Shown: positions 24,418 to 33,610 of the stretch, piece by piece
Layout: every line of letters begins with the position of its first letter
How positions within the stretch are numbered: the first letter of the stretch is position 1
NCBI GenBank assembly: GCA_017513525.1
Contig: JAFXFC010000001.1
Location: 1 to 64,000, forward strand
DNA: 64,000 nucleotides
Direction: 5' to 3'
Source of the DNA: Clostridia bacterium
GTDB taxonomy: Bacteria > Bacillota > Clostridia > Oscillospirales > Acutalibacteraceae
Notes under the pieces: generated by a model
Told to the model about the DNA's origin: nothing
The model's input: the letters and a program-made list of their open reading frames with translations, nothing else
The model's database searches: none
Program-made: the position numbers and the translations under genes

Positions 24418-26868
24418 ATGAAAAAATTGAAAAATAAAGAAATTATTGAAAGTATTGTTACCACGGTGCTTTTTGGTCTTCTTGTTTATGCGGCATATTC
24501 ACTCTGGTACATATTTTACGGAACCGAGAGTGCTCCCGATGTTCATTTATATACTGTGCTTTCGGGGCTCGCGTTGGGATGGTTCCTTCTTTTGTTTGTG
24601 CAGACCATTTTTAAAAAAGCTAATTGGGTCATAAAGCTCATTGCGTTTTTAGCGGGTAACGCCTTATTTCAGGGTGTTATCTGGGGGATAAATGCGAAAA
24701 TCAACCCGAGCGCCGGCGATAACGATGCTGTTACAATAAAAACTTTTACTGTTGCCTTCGCTTTGTCGGCAGTGGTTCTTCTTGTGACCTTTATATTAAG
24801 AGCAAAAAATAAGTATAAAGCACTTAATATTATTCTTGCAATTGTATATTTTGCAGTTTCCTGCGGAGGACTGTATATGTTCAATAAAGACAATATCAAG
24901 GCGCTCGAATACAAAAAGAATATTCAGTTTGATACTGTAAGTTTCGAAGAAATGAGCCTTACCGATGAAGAAAAAGAGCTTAATAATCATTGGTTTGCGG
25001 ATAATTTCCGTTCTGAAAACGGTGAATATCCCTTTACCTTCAAGGTTGACGGTGAAAAGTTCAACCCCGCCCAGTGGGATAAAAAATATGAAAAATCCGA
25101 TAAAGTATATAAGGGCGGAAAGACTGAGAATCTTGTTCTTACAAACAATGAAAAGGGACTCAGGGTAACGGTTGAACTGACCGTTTTTGAAGAAAATGCA
25201 ACCTGCCAGTGGACTGTTTATATTGAGAATACGGGTACAGGTAACTCAGGTGTCATCAGTGATTTCTATGCACTTGATTCATCTTTTGCAACAGGAAAAG
25301 CAGAAGTTTACTATTCCATGGGCAGTGATACTGCCGCAAGCGATTTCTCACTTATCAAAAAGAATTTATCTGCCGTCAAAAAGACATTTTCGGGTGTTGA
25401 CGGTAAGCCAACCGAAAGCTATTTACCCTATTTTAATATCAGCGGCGAAAACTACGGTATGATTCTCGGCATCGGCTGGACGGGTCAATGGGAAGCCTCT
25501 CTTTCACAATCAAAGGGAGAAACCGATATTTCAGTAAAGCAGGAATATTTTGAAGCTTATCTTCTTCCCGGCGAAGAGGTGCGTTCCCCCTTGGTTTCTT
25601 TGAGCTTCTATAAAAATGACAATCCGCTCAAGGGCTTTAATCTTTTCAGAAACTGGATCATGGACTGTGTTTATCCTGAAAGCGTTACAAAGAATCATTA
25701 TACTGTTATGGAAATTGCAGGTCCCATGCACACGAGAACTTCCGATGAAATTATTGAAATTCTTGACAGTCTGAATGAGAGTGTTTTTGAAAATACAGAT
25801 GCATTCTGGATGGATGCAGGCTGGTACGAATATAATGAGGGTTGGTATGACGGCGTCGGCAACTGGACGGTAGACACTCGGAGATACGATAACGGTATAT
25901 CAGAGCTTTCAGGCTATGCTGCAAATAAGGGGCTTGGTCATGTTCTCTGGTATGAACCCGAAAGAGTTTATCCCGAAACCCTGTTCCATAAAATAGGTTC
26001 AGAACATGAGCAGTGGCTCATATCCACAGGCGATGAAAACATTATGTGGAACCTTGCGAATGAGGAAGCCTTCTCATATTATTGTGAATATCTTCTGAAT
26101 TCTATGAAAGAAAACGGTGTTACCGTTTACCGTCAGGACTTCAATTTCGCGCCTCTTGAATACTGGCAGAAAGCCGATAAGGAATATTACGGAGGCAGAA
26201 CAGGTATATGCGAAAATCATTATGTGACCAACCTCTATAAGTATCTTGATTATCTTTACGAAAATATTGACGGACTTATAATCGATAACTGTGCTTCGGG
26301 CGGAAAACGCCTTGACCTTGAAATGACTTATCGCAGTATTGCTTTCTGGAGAAGTGACTATAACTGTGATTATCATTCGGATCTGTTTGATGCAACACAG
26401 TCACATACCTACGGTATTTCTTTCTGGCTTCCTATTACGGGCTCTGCGCTTTATATGCAGAACGAATATTCAATGAGATCAGATATTATGCCTCTCATGC
26501 TTATGGACTTTTACTCACATACAAATCCTGATTTCGGCTTTTACCATGAGCAGAGAGAATTTATGTCGGGGAACTACTATCCTCTTGATTTCGGCAGCTT
26601 CGATAAGGATAAAATGCACGCAATGCAGTTTTCTTCTGAAGACGGTCTTTCGGGTACAGCATTCATTTACAAGCGCATAAATGTAAATGATAAGGAGTAT
26701 ACTGTTAAATTAAACGGTCTTAACCCCTCGGAAACTTATAATGTCTATGATATAGACTATCCCGAAACAGTTTATAGCTTAACAGGTGAAAAGCTTATGA
26801 ATGAGGGTATAACAATCACTCTTCCCGAAGGTGAAAAAGCTATAATCTTAATGTATAATGCCTGGTAA
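24418..26868 (+). CDS. Membrane-anchored GH36 alpha-galactosidase
   Basis: An 816-residue protein. The first 155 residues form about five membrane helices (IVTTVLFGLLVYAAYSLWYI through NIILAIVYFAVSCGGLYMF); with a positive N-terminus inside, the catalytic part lies outside. A GH36 beta-sandwich domain follows, then the barrel with AFWMDAGWYEYNEGW, GHVLWYEPERVYPETL, the nucleophile Asp in VYRQDFNF (D574), CASGGKRLDLEM and the acid/base Asp in FWRSDYNCD (D647). All key GH36 residues are present. It should release alpha-galactose from extracellular galactosides. A multi-TM anchor on a GH36 enzyme is unusual. Confidence 0.88.
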   Translation: MKKLKNKEIIESIVTTVLFGLLVYAAYSLWYIFYGTESAPDVHLYTVLSGLALGWFLLLFVQTIFKKANWVIKLIAFLAGNALFQGVIWGINAKINPSAGDNDAVTIKTFTVAFALSAVVLLVTFILRAKNKYKALNIILAIVYFAVSCGGLYMFNKDNIKALEYKKNIQFDTVSFEEMSLTDEEKELNNHWFADNFRSENGEYPFTFKVDGEKFNPAQWDKKYEKSDKVYKGGKTENLVLTNNEKGLRVTVELTVFEENATCQWTVYIENTGTGNSGVISDFYALDSSFATGKAEVYYSMGSDTAASDFSLIKKNLSAVKKTFSGVDGKPTESYLPYFNISGENYGMILGIGWTGQWEASLSQSKGETDISVKQEYFEAYLLPGEEVRSPLVSLSFYKNDNPLKGFNLFRNWIMDCVYPESVTKNHYTVMEIAGPMHTRTSDEIIEILDSLNESVFENTDAFWMDAGWYEYNEGWYDGVGNWTVDTRRYDNGISELSGYAANKGLGHVLWYEPERVYPETLFHKIGSEHEQWLISTGDENIMWNLANEEAFSYYCEYLLNSMKENGVTVYRQDFNFAPLEYWQKADKEYYGGRTGICENHYVTNLYKYLDYLYENIDGLIIDNCASGGKRLDLEMTYRSIAFWRSDYNCDYHSDLFDATQSHTYGISFWLPITGSALYMQNEYSMRSDIMPLMLMDFYSHTNPDFGFYHEQREFMSGNYYPLDFGSFDKDKMHAMQFSSEDGLSGTAFIYKRINVNDKEYTVKLNGLNPSETYNVYDIDYPETVYSLTGEKLMNEGITITLPEGEKAIILMYNAW

Positions 26869-26888
26869 AAAGGCAAAATAAAAACCAC

Positions 26889-26917
26889 TTGAACATCAAT
26901 ATATATTAGTGTATAAT
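26889..26917 (+). promoter_or_regulatory. Sigma-A promoter upstream of PRT-like gene
   Basis: TTGAAC (26889-26894), 17 bp, TATAAT (26912-26917); the start codon of the phosphoribosyltransferase-like gene follows 29 bp later. Confidence 0.75.
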
Positions 26918-26945
26918 TATATAAATCCTAAAAGGGGGAAATATT

Positions 26946-27590
26946 ATGTCAACTTTACACACTGTTAAGTATGAAACAAAGCGTAAGGATCTGTTTCTCC
27001 GTGTCGCAACGGGACATTTCGCAACAACCAACCGTCACACCAATTATTATATAGATGTTGTGTCGCAGAAAGCACGTCTTTCAGAGGCAAAGGCAGTTGC
27101 AGAGGCATTGGCTTCACATTATTATGCCGCAACAAAGGTGGATACCATTCTCTGTCTTGACGGAACTGAGGTTATCGGTGCTTGTCTTGCAAATTTCCTC
27201 ACAAAATCTGATAATATAGTGAATTTTAACAGACATAAGTCCATTTATGTGGTTTCTCCCGAATACACAAACAGTAATCAGATTCTTTTCCGTGATAACA
27301 TCGCGCCTATGATAAAGGATAAGAATGTCATGATTCTTGCAGTTTCAGTATCTTCGGGAAAAACAGCTCTTGCTGCTATTGATGCCATAAGATATTACGG
27401 CGGAAATGTGACGGGCATTTCTTCTATATTCTCAACGGAAAAAGAATGTATAGGTTTCCCCGTGCACTCCATTTTCGATCCCAATGACCTTGAGGGATAT
27501 CAGGTATGGCGTCCACACGAGTGTCCTATGTGTAAAGAGGGTATGAAGCTCGACGCCCTTATAAACAGCCACGGATTTTCAAAGATTTAA
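26946..27590 (+). CDS. Phosphoribosyltransferase-like protein with CxxC tail
   Basis: A 214-residue type I PRTase fold resembling orotate phosphoribosyltransferase (TNYYIDVVSQKARLSEAKAV, DTILCLDGTEVIGACLANFL). In the PRPP loop, where active enzymes have an acidic pair before a T-G-G/K-T turn, it reads NVMILAVSVSSGKTALAAI, so both acidic residues are missing. The C-terminus carries HECPMCKEGMKLDAL, a possible half zinc ribbon. Catalysis is therefore doubtful and a regulatory or binding role is possible. Strong AAAGGGGG ribosome binding site. A stable hairpin (27609-27639) separates it from the sugar genes downstream. Confidence 0.65.
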   Translation: MSTLHTVKYETKRKDLFLRVATGHFATTNRHTNYYIDVVSQKARLSEAKAVAEALASHYYAATKVDTILCLDGTEVIGACLANFLTKSDNIVNFNRHKSIYVVSPEYTNSNQILFRDNIAPMIKDKNVMILAVSVSSGKTALAAIDAIRYYGGNVTGISSIFSTEKECIGFPVHSIFDPNDLEGYQVWRPHECPMCKEGMKLDALINSHGFSKI

Positions 27591-27608
27591 TCAGATAAAA
27601 AGCAAGAA

Positions 27609-27639
27609 GCTTCCCTTGAAAGAATATTTCAGGGGAAGC
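27609..27639 (+). terminator. Hairpin between PRT-like and epimerase genes
   Basis: GCTTCCCTTGAAA and TTTCAGGGGAAGC form a near-perfect 13-bp stem. There is no T run after it, so it may be an attenuating or mRNA-stabilising stem rather than a full terminator. Confidence 0.5.
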
Positions 27640-27694
27640 AGTTTGCATATACGGTAAAAATAATCATATCAAAAAGTTACAGGGATGAATAATT

Positions 27695-28357
27695 ATGAAA
27701 AAATTATTATCTGCATCAATTATGTGCGCAGACCTTCTCAATATGGAAAGGTCAATAAAAGAGATAGAAAAAGCAGGAATTGACTATCTTCACATAGATA
27801 TTATGGACGGCAGCTTTGTGCCGAATATAACTCTCGGCTTTGACCTTATAAATCAGATAAAGAAAATTACAAGTATGCCGCTTGATATACATCTTATGGT
27901 GAATGAGCCGTCAAAATTTATTGACAGTATGTGTCTTTCAGAAAATGATATAGTATGTGTGCACTCAGAATCTGAAATACATATTTTAAGAACTCTTGAA
28001 AAAATCAAGACTAAGGGAATAAAAGCGGGACTTGCAATAAATCCTGCAACGCCTGTTGAAAATTTCCGTTATACGGCAGATTTAATTGATATGGCACTCG
28101 TAATGACCGTAAATCCGGGGTTCTCTGGCCAGAAAATAATCCCGTTTGCCGAAAGAAAGGTAAAAGATACAAGAGAGCTGCTTGATAGCCTCGGATATTC
28201 TAATATTCCCATTGAGGTTGACGGAAATATAAGCATTCAAAACGGAATGAAGCTGAGCCGTCAGGGGGCAGACATTTTTGTTCTCGGAACAAGTGCTCTT
28301 TTTGTGAAAGATAAAAATATGAGTGAGGCGGCAAGAGATTTCAGAGCCGTTCTCTGA
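27695..28357 (+). CDS. rpe: Ribulose-phosphate 3-epimerase family protein
   Basis: A 220-residue RPE-family TIM barrel: SASIMCADLLNMERSIKEIE, LHIDIMDGSFVPNITLGFD (metal His and catalytic Asp), IHLMVNEPSKFI, MTVNPGFSGQKIIPFAERK, IEVDGNISIQNG (second Asp) and FVLGTSALF. All catalytic residues are present. Because a PfkB kinase and a sugar dehydrogenase follow, it may act on ribulose-5-P or on a related ketose phosphate such as allulose-6-P; genome context would be needed to see whether another rpe copy does the housekeeping job. It ends 14 bp before the kinase start. Confidence 0.88.
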   Translation: MKKLLSASIMCADLLNMERSIKEIEKAGIDYLHIDIMDGSFVPNITLGFDLINQIKKITSMPLDIHLMVNEPSKFIDSMCLSENDIVCVHSESEIHILRTLEKIKTKGIKAGLAINPATPVENFRYTADLIDMALVMTVNPGFSGQKIIPFAERKVKDTRELLDSLGYSNIPIEVDGNISIQNGMKLSRQGADIFVLGTSALFVKDKNMSEAARDFRAVL

Positions 28358-28371
28358 AATGGGTGTGTTTT

Positions 28372-29283
28372 ATGTACAGTGATATAAAAGCAGCAGTTAT
28401 GGGCAGTATCAATATGGATATAATTCTTTCAGCTGAAAAACTTCCCGATATCGGAGAAAATGTTCTCGGAAGTGAATATTCTTATGCTTGCGGCGGTAAG
28501 GGGGCTAATCAGGCTATAGGACTTTCCCGACTCGGCGCCCGAACACGGATGATAGGTAAGGTTGCAGATGATGTAAACGGAAATAGGCTTATTAGTAACC
28601 TTTCAGAAAACAAGGTTGATATTTCGGGTGTATCAAAGAAAGGCTCTTCCACAGGACTTGCCGCAATTTTAATTGACGGGAAGGGAAGAAACCGTATTAT
28701 TGTTTATGAAAGTGCAAATGCCGAAATAGTACCCGAAGAAGCCGCCTCTTTTATAACAGATGAACTTGATATGCTGCTTGTGCAGTTTGAAACAAAAGAG
28801 GAAGTCGTAATAAAATGTGTAAATACGGCAAAAGAAAAAGGGCTCATAACAGTTGTTGACTGCGGACCCGCAAAAAACTTCTGCCTCGAAAAAATGCAGG
28901 GTATCACGATAATCACACCTAATGAAAATGAAACCGAAGCTCTTACGGGAATTTTTCCCGAAGATGAAGAAACAGCTCTTAAGGCATCTGAAATTCTTTT
29001 CGGACGAAGTAAGCCGAAGTTTGTTGTATTAAAGCTCGGCGCAAGGGGCTGCAGTGTGTTTGACGGAGAAAATATACACTTTTTACCCTCATATCCCACC
29101 GAAGTCAGAGATACCACGGCAGCAGGGGATTCTTTTACCGCAGCACTTGCCCTCGAATATAAGAGAAGCGGGAGTATTTTGAAAGCCTGCGATTTTGCCA
29201 ACCGTGCGGGAAGCATTGCCGTCAGCCGTGTAGGCGCCGAGAATTCAATGCCCACAGCCCGTGAAATAATTAGTTTTATTTAG
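28372..29283 (+). CDS. PfkB-family sugar kinase (ribokinase-like)
   Basis: A 303-residue ribokinase-like enzyme. Substrate motif SINMDIILSAEKLPDIGENV and YACGGKGANQAIGLSRLGAR; ATP/catalytic motif DTTAAGDSFTAALALEY with the anion hole and catalytic Asp. Closest in pattern to ribokinase (GGKGANQA). ATG 28372 is preferred to GTG 28363, though the ribosome binding site (GGGTG) is weak and coupling to the epimerase gene upstream is likely. It would phosphorylate the free sugar before or after epimerisation. Confidence 0.88.
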   Translation: MYSDIKAAVMGSINMDIILSAEKLPDIGENVLGSEYSYACGGKGANQAIGLSRLGARTRMIGKVADDVNGNRLISNLSENKVDISGVSKKGSSTGLAAILIDGKGRNRIIVYESANAEIVPEEAASFITDELDMLLVQFETKEEVVIKCVNTAKEKGLITVVDCGPAKNFCLEKMQGITIITPNENETEALTGIFPEDEETALKASEILFGRSKPKFVVLKLGARGCSVFDGENIHFLPSYPTEVRDTTAAGDSFTAALALEYKRSGSILKACDFANRAGSIAVSRVGAENSMPTAREIISFI

Positions 29284-29302
29284 TATTAAAGAAGGGTTAT
29301 AT

Positions 29303-30280
29303 ATGGATAAATTCAAATGGTGTTTTATAGGTACGGGGAAGCTTGCAAAGCAGGTGGCAGCGCAGCTGAATAAAAGCGGCCGTCATGAGATAGTTTCCTG
29401 CTATACGAGAAATTACGAAAAGGGCAAAGCCTTTGCGAAGAAATACGGCGGGTGTGCTTATGATACAGCAGAAAAAGCAATAACGGCAGAAGGTGTTGAC
29501 GGAGTTTATGTCGTCACTCCCCATAATGCCCACTATAGATTCGTAAAAACCGCCCTGGGGCTTAAAAAGCCTGTTTTGTGCGAAAAACCGTTTACAGTAA
29601 CAGCTAAGGAAACTGAGGAGCTCATAGCCCTTTCTAAAGAAAATAATGTATACCTGTGTGAAGCAATGTGGACCTGGTTTTCTCCCGCTTCCAATCAGAC
29701 AAAGAAATGGATAGAAGAGAACAAAATAGGAAAAATGCATTCAGCCGATTTTACATATCATCTGAGAATGGTAGATTTCAAGGGACGAATCACAGACCCT
29801 AAAAGAGCGGGCGGTGCACTTCTTGATATTACTATATACCCCATAACCTATGCATACCGTCTTTGGGGAATGCCTCAAAAAATTGAAAGCAAGGGTATAA
29901 TAAAAAACGGGATAGATCTGTGTGAGGATATCGTTTTTACTTATGCCGACGGCTTAAAGGTCAATATAAGCGCTTCAATGAAGGATTTTTATAGTCTGGA
30001 AAAAATGAAAATCTGCGGCAGTGACGGAAAAATAACAGCGCCGTTTTATCATGCTTTTAATTTCCTTACATATAAGAAAGGTGCATTCAAAAAAGAGTTT
30101 TTCAAGGGTAAGGGCCCGATACTCAATTCTTACCTTGATGAATTTGATACCGTTGCCGAAGAAATCCGCTCGGGGGCAAAAGAAAGTAAATTTGTACCGC
30201 TTAAATCCACAATGGATGTAATGTATCTTCTTGATGAAATAAGACAGCAGATAGGACTTCATTATGACGATCTCGAATAG
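29303..30280 (+). CDS. Gfo/Idh/MocA family oxidoreductase
   Basis: A 325-residue NAD(P)-dependent dehydrogenase-like protein: FIGTGKLAKQVAAQLNKSGR nucleotide motif, VTPHNAHYRFVKTAL, the CEKPFTVT Lys motif, and GGALLDITIYPITYAYRLWG in the place of the catalytic His/Asp region. Related to the dihydrodiol/xylose dehydrogenase branch (D-xylose 1-dehydrogenase type: EAMWTWFSPA). It follows the kinase gene by 19 bp and precedes a glycosidase-like gene by 32 bp, so it belongs to the same sugar operon. Confidence 0.85.
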   Translation: MDKFKWCFIGTGKLAKQVAAQLNKSGRHEIVSCYTRNYEKGKAFAKKYGGCAYDTAEKAITAEGVDGVYVVTPHNAHYRFVKTALGLKKPVLCEKPFTVTAKETEELIALSKENNVYLCEAMWTWFSPASNQTKKWIEENKIGKMHSADFTYHLRMVDFKGRITDPKRAGGALLDITIYPITYAYRLWGMPQKIESKGIIKNGIDLCEDIVFTYADGLKVNISASMKDFYSLEKMKICGSDGKITAPFYHAFNFLTYKKGAFKKEFFKGKGPILNSYLDEFDTVAEEIRSGAKESKFVPLKSTMDVMYLLDEIRQQIGLHYDDLE

Positions 30281-30312
30281 TTTTATTTTCACAGAATTTT
30301 CGGAGGACTGAA

Positions 30313-32229
30313 ATGAATAAGAAAAATATAACAATTAATTTTAATAAAAGAAACGGAAATTACGAAATCGTTCACAACGGTTTTTCGTGGATAAGTGACG
30401 GAAGAAAGCCGTATATAACTATCCGTAAAAAAAGAGGAGAAAAATATGTAAGTTTTTCCTGTCCTTTATGGTCGGCACTTAAAAAGAAAACAGAATATTC
30501 AGAAGAAAAGATAACAACATATTATTCCGACTTTTTTGCATTCGGGAAAAAACTTCCGTTTACACTTATCTGTACTGCTGAAATTACAGGAAATGATACT
30601 GTTGAATTTAAGCTGAAAGCAGAAAATGAAACAGGCTATGATATTCAGGCGGTTTATTTCCCCGCTCCCTTCAATTCAAAAATCAAGGGTAAAGAGTCTT
30701 ATCATGTTGACTCCATGCGTCAGGGCTTTATTCTTCCCGACGGCAGTAAGGAGCATTTTGTTGTAGCATTTGGTCTTTCTCATTATAAGCGTATAATTAA
30801 TACAGGTGACTGCTATATGCCCATATGGGGTAGAGTTTGTGACGGTCACTCCTTTACGGCGATTGTTGATACTCCGTATGACGCGAGTATATATTCATCC
30901 TTCGGAAAGCATATGGCATTTATGAACTCGGTTTATTGGCAGTCTTCATTGGGTAAGCTGTCATACGAAAGAAAGATCCGCTTTATTTTCCACGAGAACG
31001 GGGACTACAATACCGTTGCAAAGGATTACCGTAAATATCTCATTGAAAAAAATCAGTTTGTTTCCGTTGATGAAAAAATAGAGAAAAATCCCAATATCAA
31101 AAAACTTATCGGTTCTCCCGTGCTTCATCATAAGATTTTTTCAAAAATTAACGAAAAATCACAGTTTTACGATAAAAACGGTTCAAACGAGATACTTTGC
31201 GCAACCTTCCGTGAGCGCGCCGAGCAGATGAAAAAGCTGAAGTCATTAGGCCTTCAAAAGCTTTATATTCATACTGACGGCTGGGGAGAAGAGGGTTATG
31301 ACAATAATCATCCCTACATTCTTCCGCCCTGTGAAAAGGCAGGCGGCTGGGACGGCTTTAAGGAATTTTCGGATGTAAGCCGTGAGCTCGGTTTCGTGTT
31401 TGCGCTTCACGATCAATACAGAGATTATTATTACAGCAGTCCTGTTTTTGACAAAGAGAAAGCCGTAACCGAAATTGACGGAGCCAATCCCTATTGTTCT
31501 ATATGGGACGGCGGTGAACACAGCTACCTTTGCTCTGTTTTCGCATTGGATTTTGTGAAAAAGACCTACACTGAGCTTGAAGAACACGGAGTTGATGTTC
31601 AGGGTGCATATCTTGATGTTTTTTCGATTATGCAGGGTGATGAATGCTTCCATAAGGACCACTCCGTAACAAGAGAGGAAAGTATGAAGCACCGTGCAGA
31701 GTGTTTCGATTACCTTAATGAGAAAGGACTTATTATGTCCTCAGAAGAACCCGGAATGCAGCTTCTTAATCATATTGCTCTGGTGCACCACGGCCCTCAT
31801 GCTCTTCGTCCGCAGGAAAACGGTAAGGCCATTGGTATTCCCGTACCTCTCGGAAATCTTGTTTATCACGACTGTATTATGGTTCCGTGGAATTGGTTTA
31901 ATAACTGGGGTATTCCGAAGGGCGAGGATGGAGATTTATACGGCGCTCTTAATGCCGGTATGCCTTACATTCATCCTTACGGAAATTCGCTTAAAAAAAT
32001 CGGAACGGATAACCGTACTGCAGATCTTGAAATTATGAGTGATGAAAAGCTTAAAAAAGAAATTGCCCGTATAGCTCCTCTTTGTGAGTTACAGGCAAGG
32101 CTTTACAATAAGGAAATGATAAAGCACGAATTTTTAGGAAGCTTCCGCACACAGAAAGCAACATATTCCGACGGAACAACTATCATTATCGATCTTGATA
32201 AAAATACATATAAAATTGAAACTGTATAA
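30313..32229 (+). CDS. DUF5696-like putative glycoside hydrolase
   Basis: A 638-residue protein with an N-terminal beta-sandwich (about residues 1-230) and a TIM-barrel region: QKLYIHTDGWGEEGYDNNHP, LGFVFALHDQYRDYYYSSP, DVQGAYLDVFSIMQGDECFH, then GLIMSSEEPGMQLLNHIALV. This layout fits DUF5696/GH101-like proteins. Candidate acids are the Asp in AYLDVF and the Glu pair in SSEEPG. No signal peptide, so probably cytosolic. CGGAGGACTG sets the start. Last gene of the run; a bidirectional terminator follows. Confidence 0.65.
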   Translation: MNKKNITINFNKRNGNYEIVHNGFSWISDGRKPYITIRKKRGEKYVSFSCPLWSALKKKTEYSEEKITTYYSDFFAFGKKLPFTLICTAEITGNDTVEFKLKAENETGYDIQAVYFPAPFNSKIKGKESYHVDSMRQGFILPDGSKEHFVVAFGLSHYKRIINTGDCYMPIWGRVCDGHSFTAIVDTPYDASIYSSFGKHMAFMNSVYWQSSLGKLSYERKIRFIFHENGDYNTVAKDYRKYLIEKNQFVSVDEKIEKNPNIKKLIGSPVLHHKIFSKINEKSQFYDKNGSNEILCATFRERAEQMKKLKSLGLQKLYIHTDGWGEEGYDNNHPYILPPCEKAGGWDGFKEFSDVSRELGFVFALHDQYRDYYYSSPVFDKEKAVTEIDGANPYCSIWDGGEHSYLCSVFALDFVKKTYTELEEHGVDVQGAYLDVFSIMQGDECFHKDHSVTREESMKHRAECFDYLNEKGLIMSSEEPGMQLLNHIALVHHGPHALRPQENGKAIGIPVPLGNLVYHDCIMVPWNWFNNWGIPKGEDGDLYGALNAGMPYIHPYGNSLKKIGTDNRTADLEIMSDEKLKKEIARIAPLCELQARLYNKEMIKHEFLGSFRTQKATYSDGTTIIIDLDKNTYKIETV

Positions 32230-32235
32230 AAACAA

Positions 32236-32272
32236 AAGACAGGAGGCATAAAGCTCCCTGTCTTATTTTAGT
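32236..32272. terminator. Bidirectional terminator between convergent genes
   Basis: AAGACAGG and CCTGTCTT form the stem, followed by ATTTTAGTTTTTC on the plus strand and by A-rich DNA that gives T runs on the minus strand. It separates the DUF5696 gene from the convergent MFS gene. Confidence 0.75.
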
Positions 32273-33440
32273 TTTTCTTTAGCTTTTTTATGGTAATTTC
32301 ATTAGCGAGAAATACGCCAAAACAAAGGGCGAGTAGCACATAAGGCGTTATTTTGAATGTTGTGGCGGTGGCAGTATAGCCGTATACCAGCTGAACAAAG
32401 AAGCCGATACCGTATGCGCCGCCCATGTGATAGCCTGTAAGGTCTGCCGAATAGGTTTTTCCGAAGCGTTCGGGGACAGAATGGAGAATACTCGGGAATA
32501 TGGGTCCGAAGCCTATACCTATCAATAAAAATCCTAAAAGAGAGAATTTGCCGAGTGGCAGGGCAAAAATTATAATACCGAGAAACGCCGTTATTATTCC
32601 GCCTTTAATAAGGACCTTATCGCTGAATTTCATTGAAACGAAGCCGGCGATTATTCTGCCGACCATTATTCCGCCGTAATAAAGAGATACCCATTTTGCC
32701 GCTTCGTCGGGGGCAATAAGGAATGTATTAACGGCATATGTAGCTCCCCATGTGCCGAGGGAAAATTCCATTCCGCAGTAAAGCCCCATTGAAAGAATAC
32801 TTGTAAGCACACCTTTGATTTTCAGAAGCTCTAAAAGCTTTCCGCTGCCGCTTTCGGTTTCTTCCTGCTTTTCAGCTTCCTTTGCACTTTTTTCAACTTT
32901 TTCCCACTTTTTAAGAGAAAAAAGAATTATCGCAGTAATGGCAAATTGTAAGAGGGCTACAACTCTGTAGCCGTTTCTCCATGAACCTGGTTCCCCCGTC
33001 AGAAACTGACTCATAATAAGAGGACTTATTGTAACACCAAGGCCCCAACAGCAGTGAAGCCAGTTCATATGCCGTGCTTCATAGTGAAGAGATATGAAAT
33101 TATTAAGACCCGTATCTATTGCACCGGCCCCATAACCGAGCACAACAGAGAAAAACATCATAACGGCGATATTGGGTGAAAAGCTCATTCCGATAAGTGC
33201 AATAACTGTGAGAAGTGTTGAAAAAAGAGTGACCTTTGCCGTGCCGAAGCGGCGGAGCATTTTTCCTGCAACAAAGCTGACACCGCCCGTGCATACACCC
33301 GTTATAATGCTGTAGAGTGAAGCGAAGCTCTCGGGTATACCGAATTCCCCGTGAACCACGGGCCAGGCGACACCAAAAAGAGAATCGGGAAGACCTAAAG
33401 ATACAAAAACTATATAGATTACAATGAGTAAAGCCGTCAT
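32268..33440 (-). CDS. MFS transporter
   Basis: A 390-residue, 12-TM carrier of the sugar-transporter-like MFS branch (LPDSLFGVAWPVVHGEFGIP, VLGYGAGAIDTGLNNFISLH, MNWLHCCWGLGVTISPLIMS). The DTGLNNF and HCCWGLG phrases resemble the FucP/YfkF-like group whose members carry hexoses or act as drug exporters. A cytoplasmic charged loop (about residues 185-205) divides the two halves. The ribosome binding site AAGGAG sets the start. Divergent from the MATE gene across a 170-bp intergenic space with no clear operator. Confidence 0.85.
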   Translation of the reverse strand: MTALLIVIYIVFVSLGLPDSLFGVAWPVVHGEFGIPESFASLYSIITGVCTGGVSFVAGKMLRRFGTAKVTLFSTLLTVIALIGMSFSPNIAVMMFFSVVLGYGAGAIDTGLNNFISLHYEARHMNWLHCCWGLGVTISPLIMSQFLTGEPGSWRNGYRVVALLQFAITAIILFSLKKWEKVEKSAKEAEKQEETESGSGKLLELLKIKGVLTSILSMGLYCGMEFSLGTWGATYAVNTFLIAPDEAAKWVSLYYGGIMVGRIIAGFVSMKFSDKVLIKGGIITAFLGIIIFALPLGKFSLLGFLLIGIGFGPIFPSILHSVPERFGKTYSADLTGYHMGGAYGIGFFVQLVYGYTATATTFKITPYVLLALCFGVFLANEITIKKLKKN

Positions 33441-33610
33441 AATTGCTCCTTAAAGGTTTTTTGAATATTATAGTTCATGGAATTTAATATTTCAATGCTT
33501 GTATTTATTTATTATAAAAATAAAAGAAATCTCAAGATATTAAAGGTGTCTTGAAAAAGAATATAGAGTGCTATATAATAAAACGAAATTAGACGAACCG
33601 AGGTAAAAAA

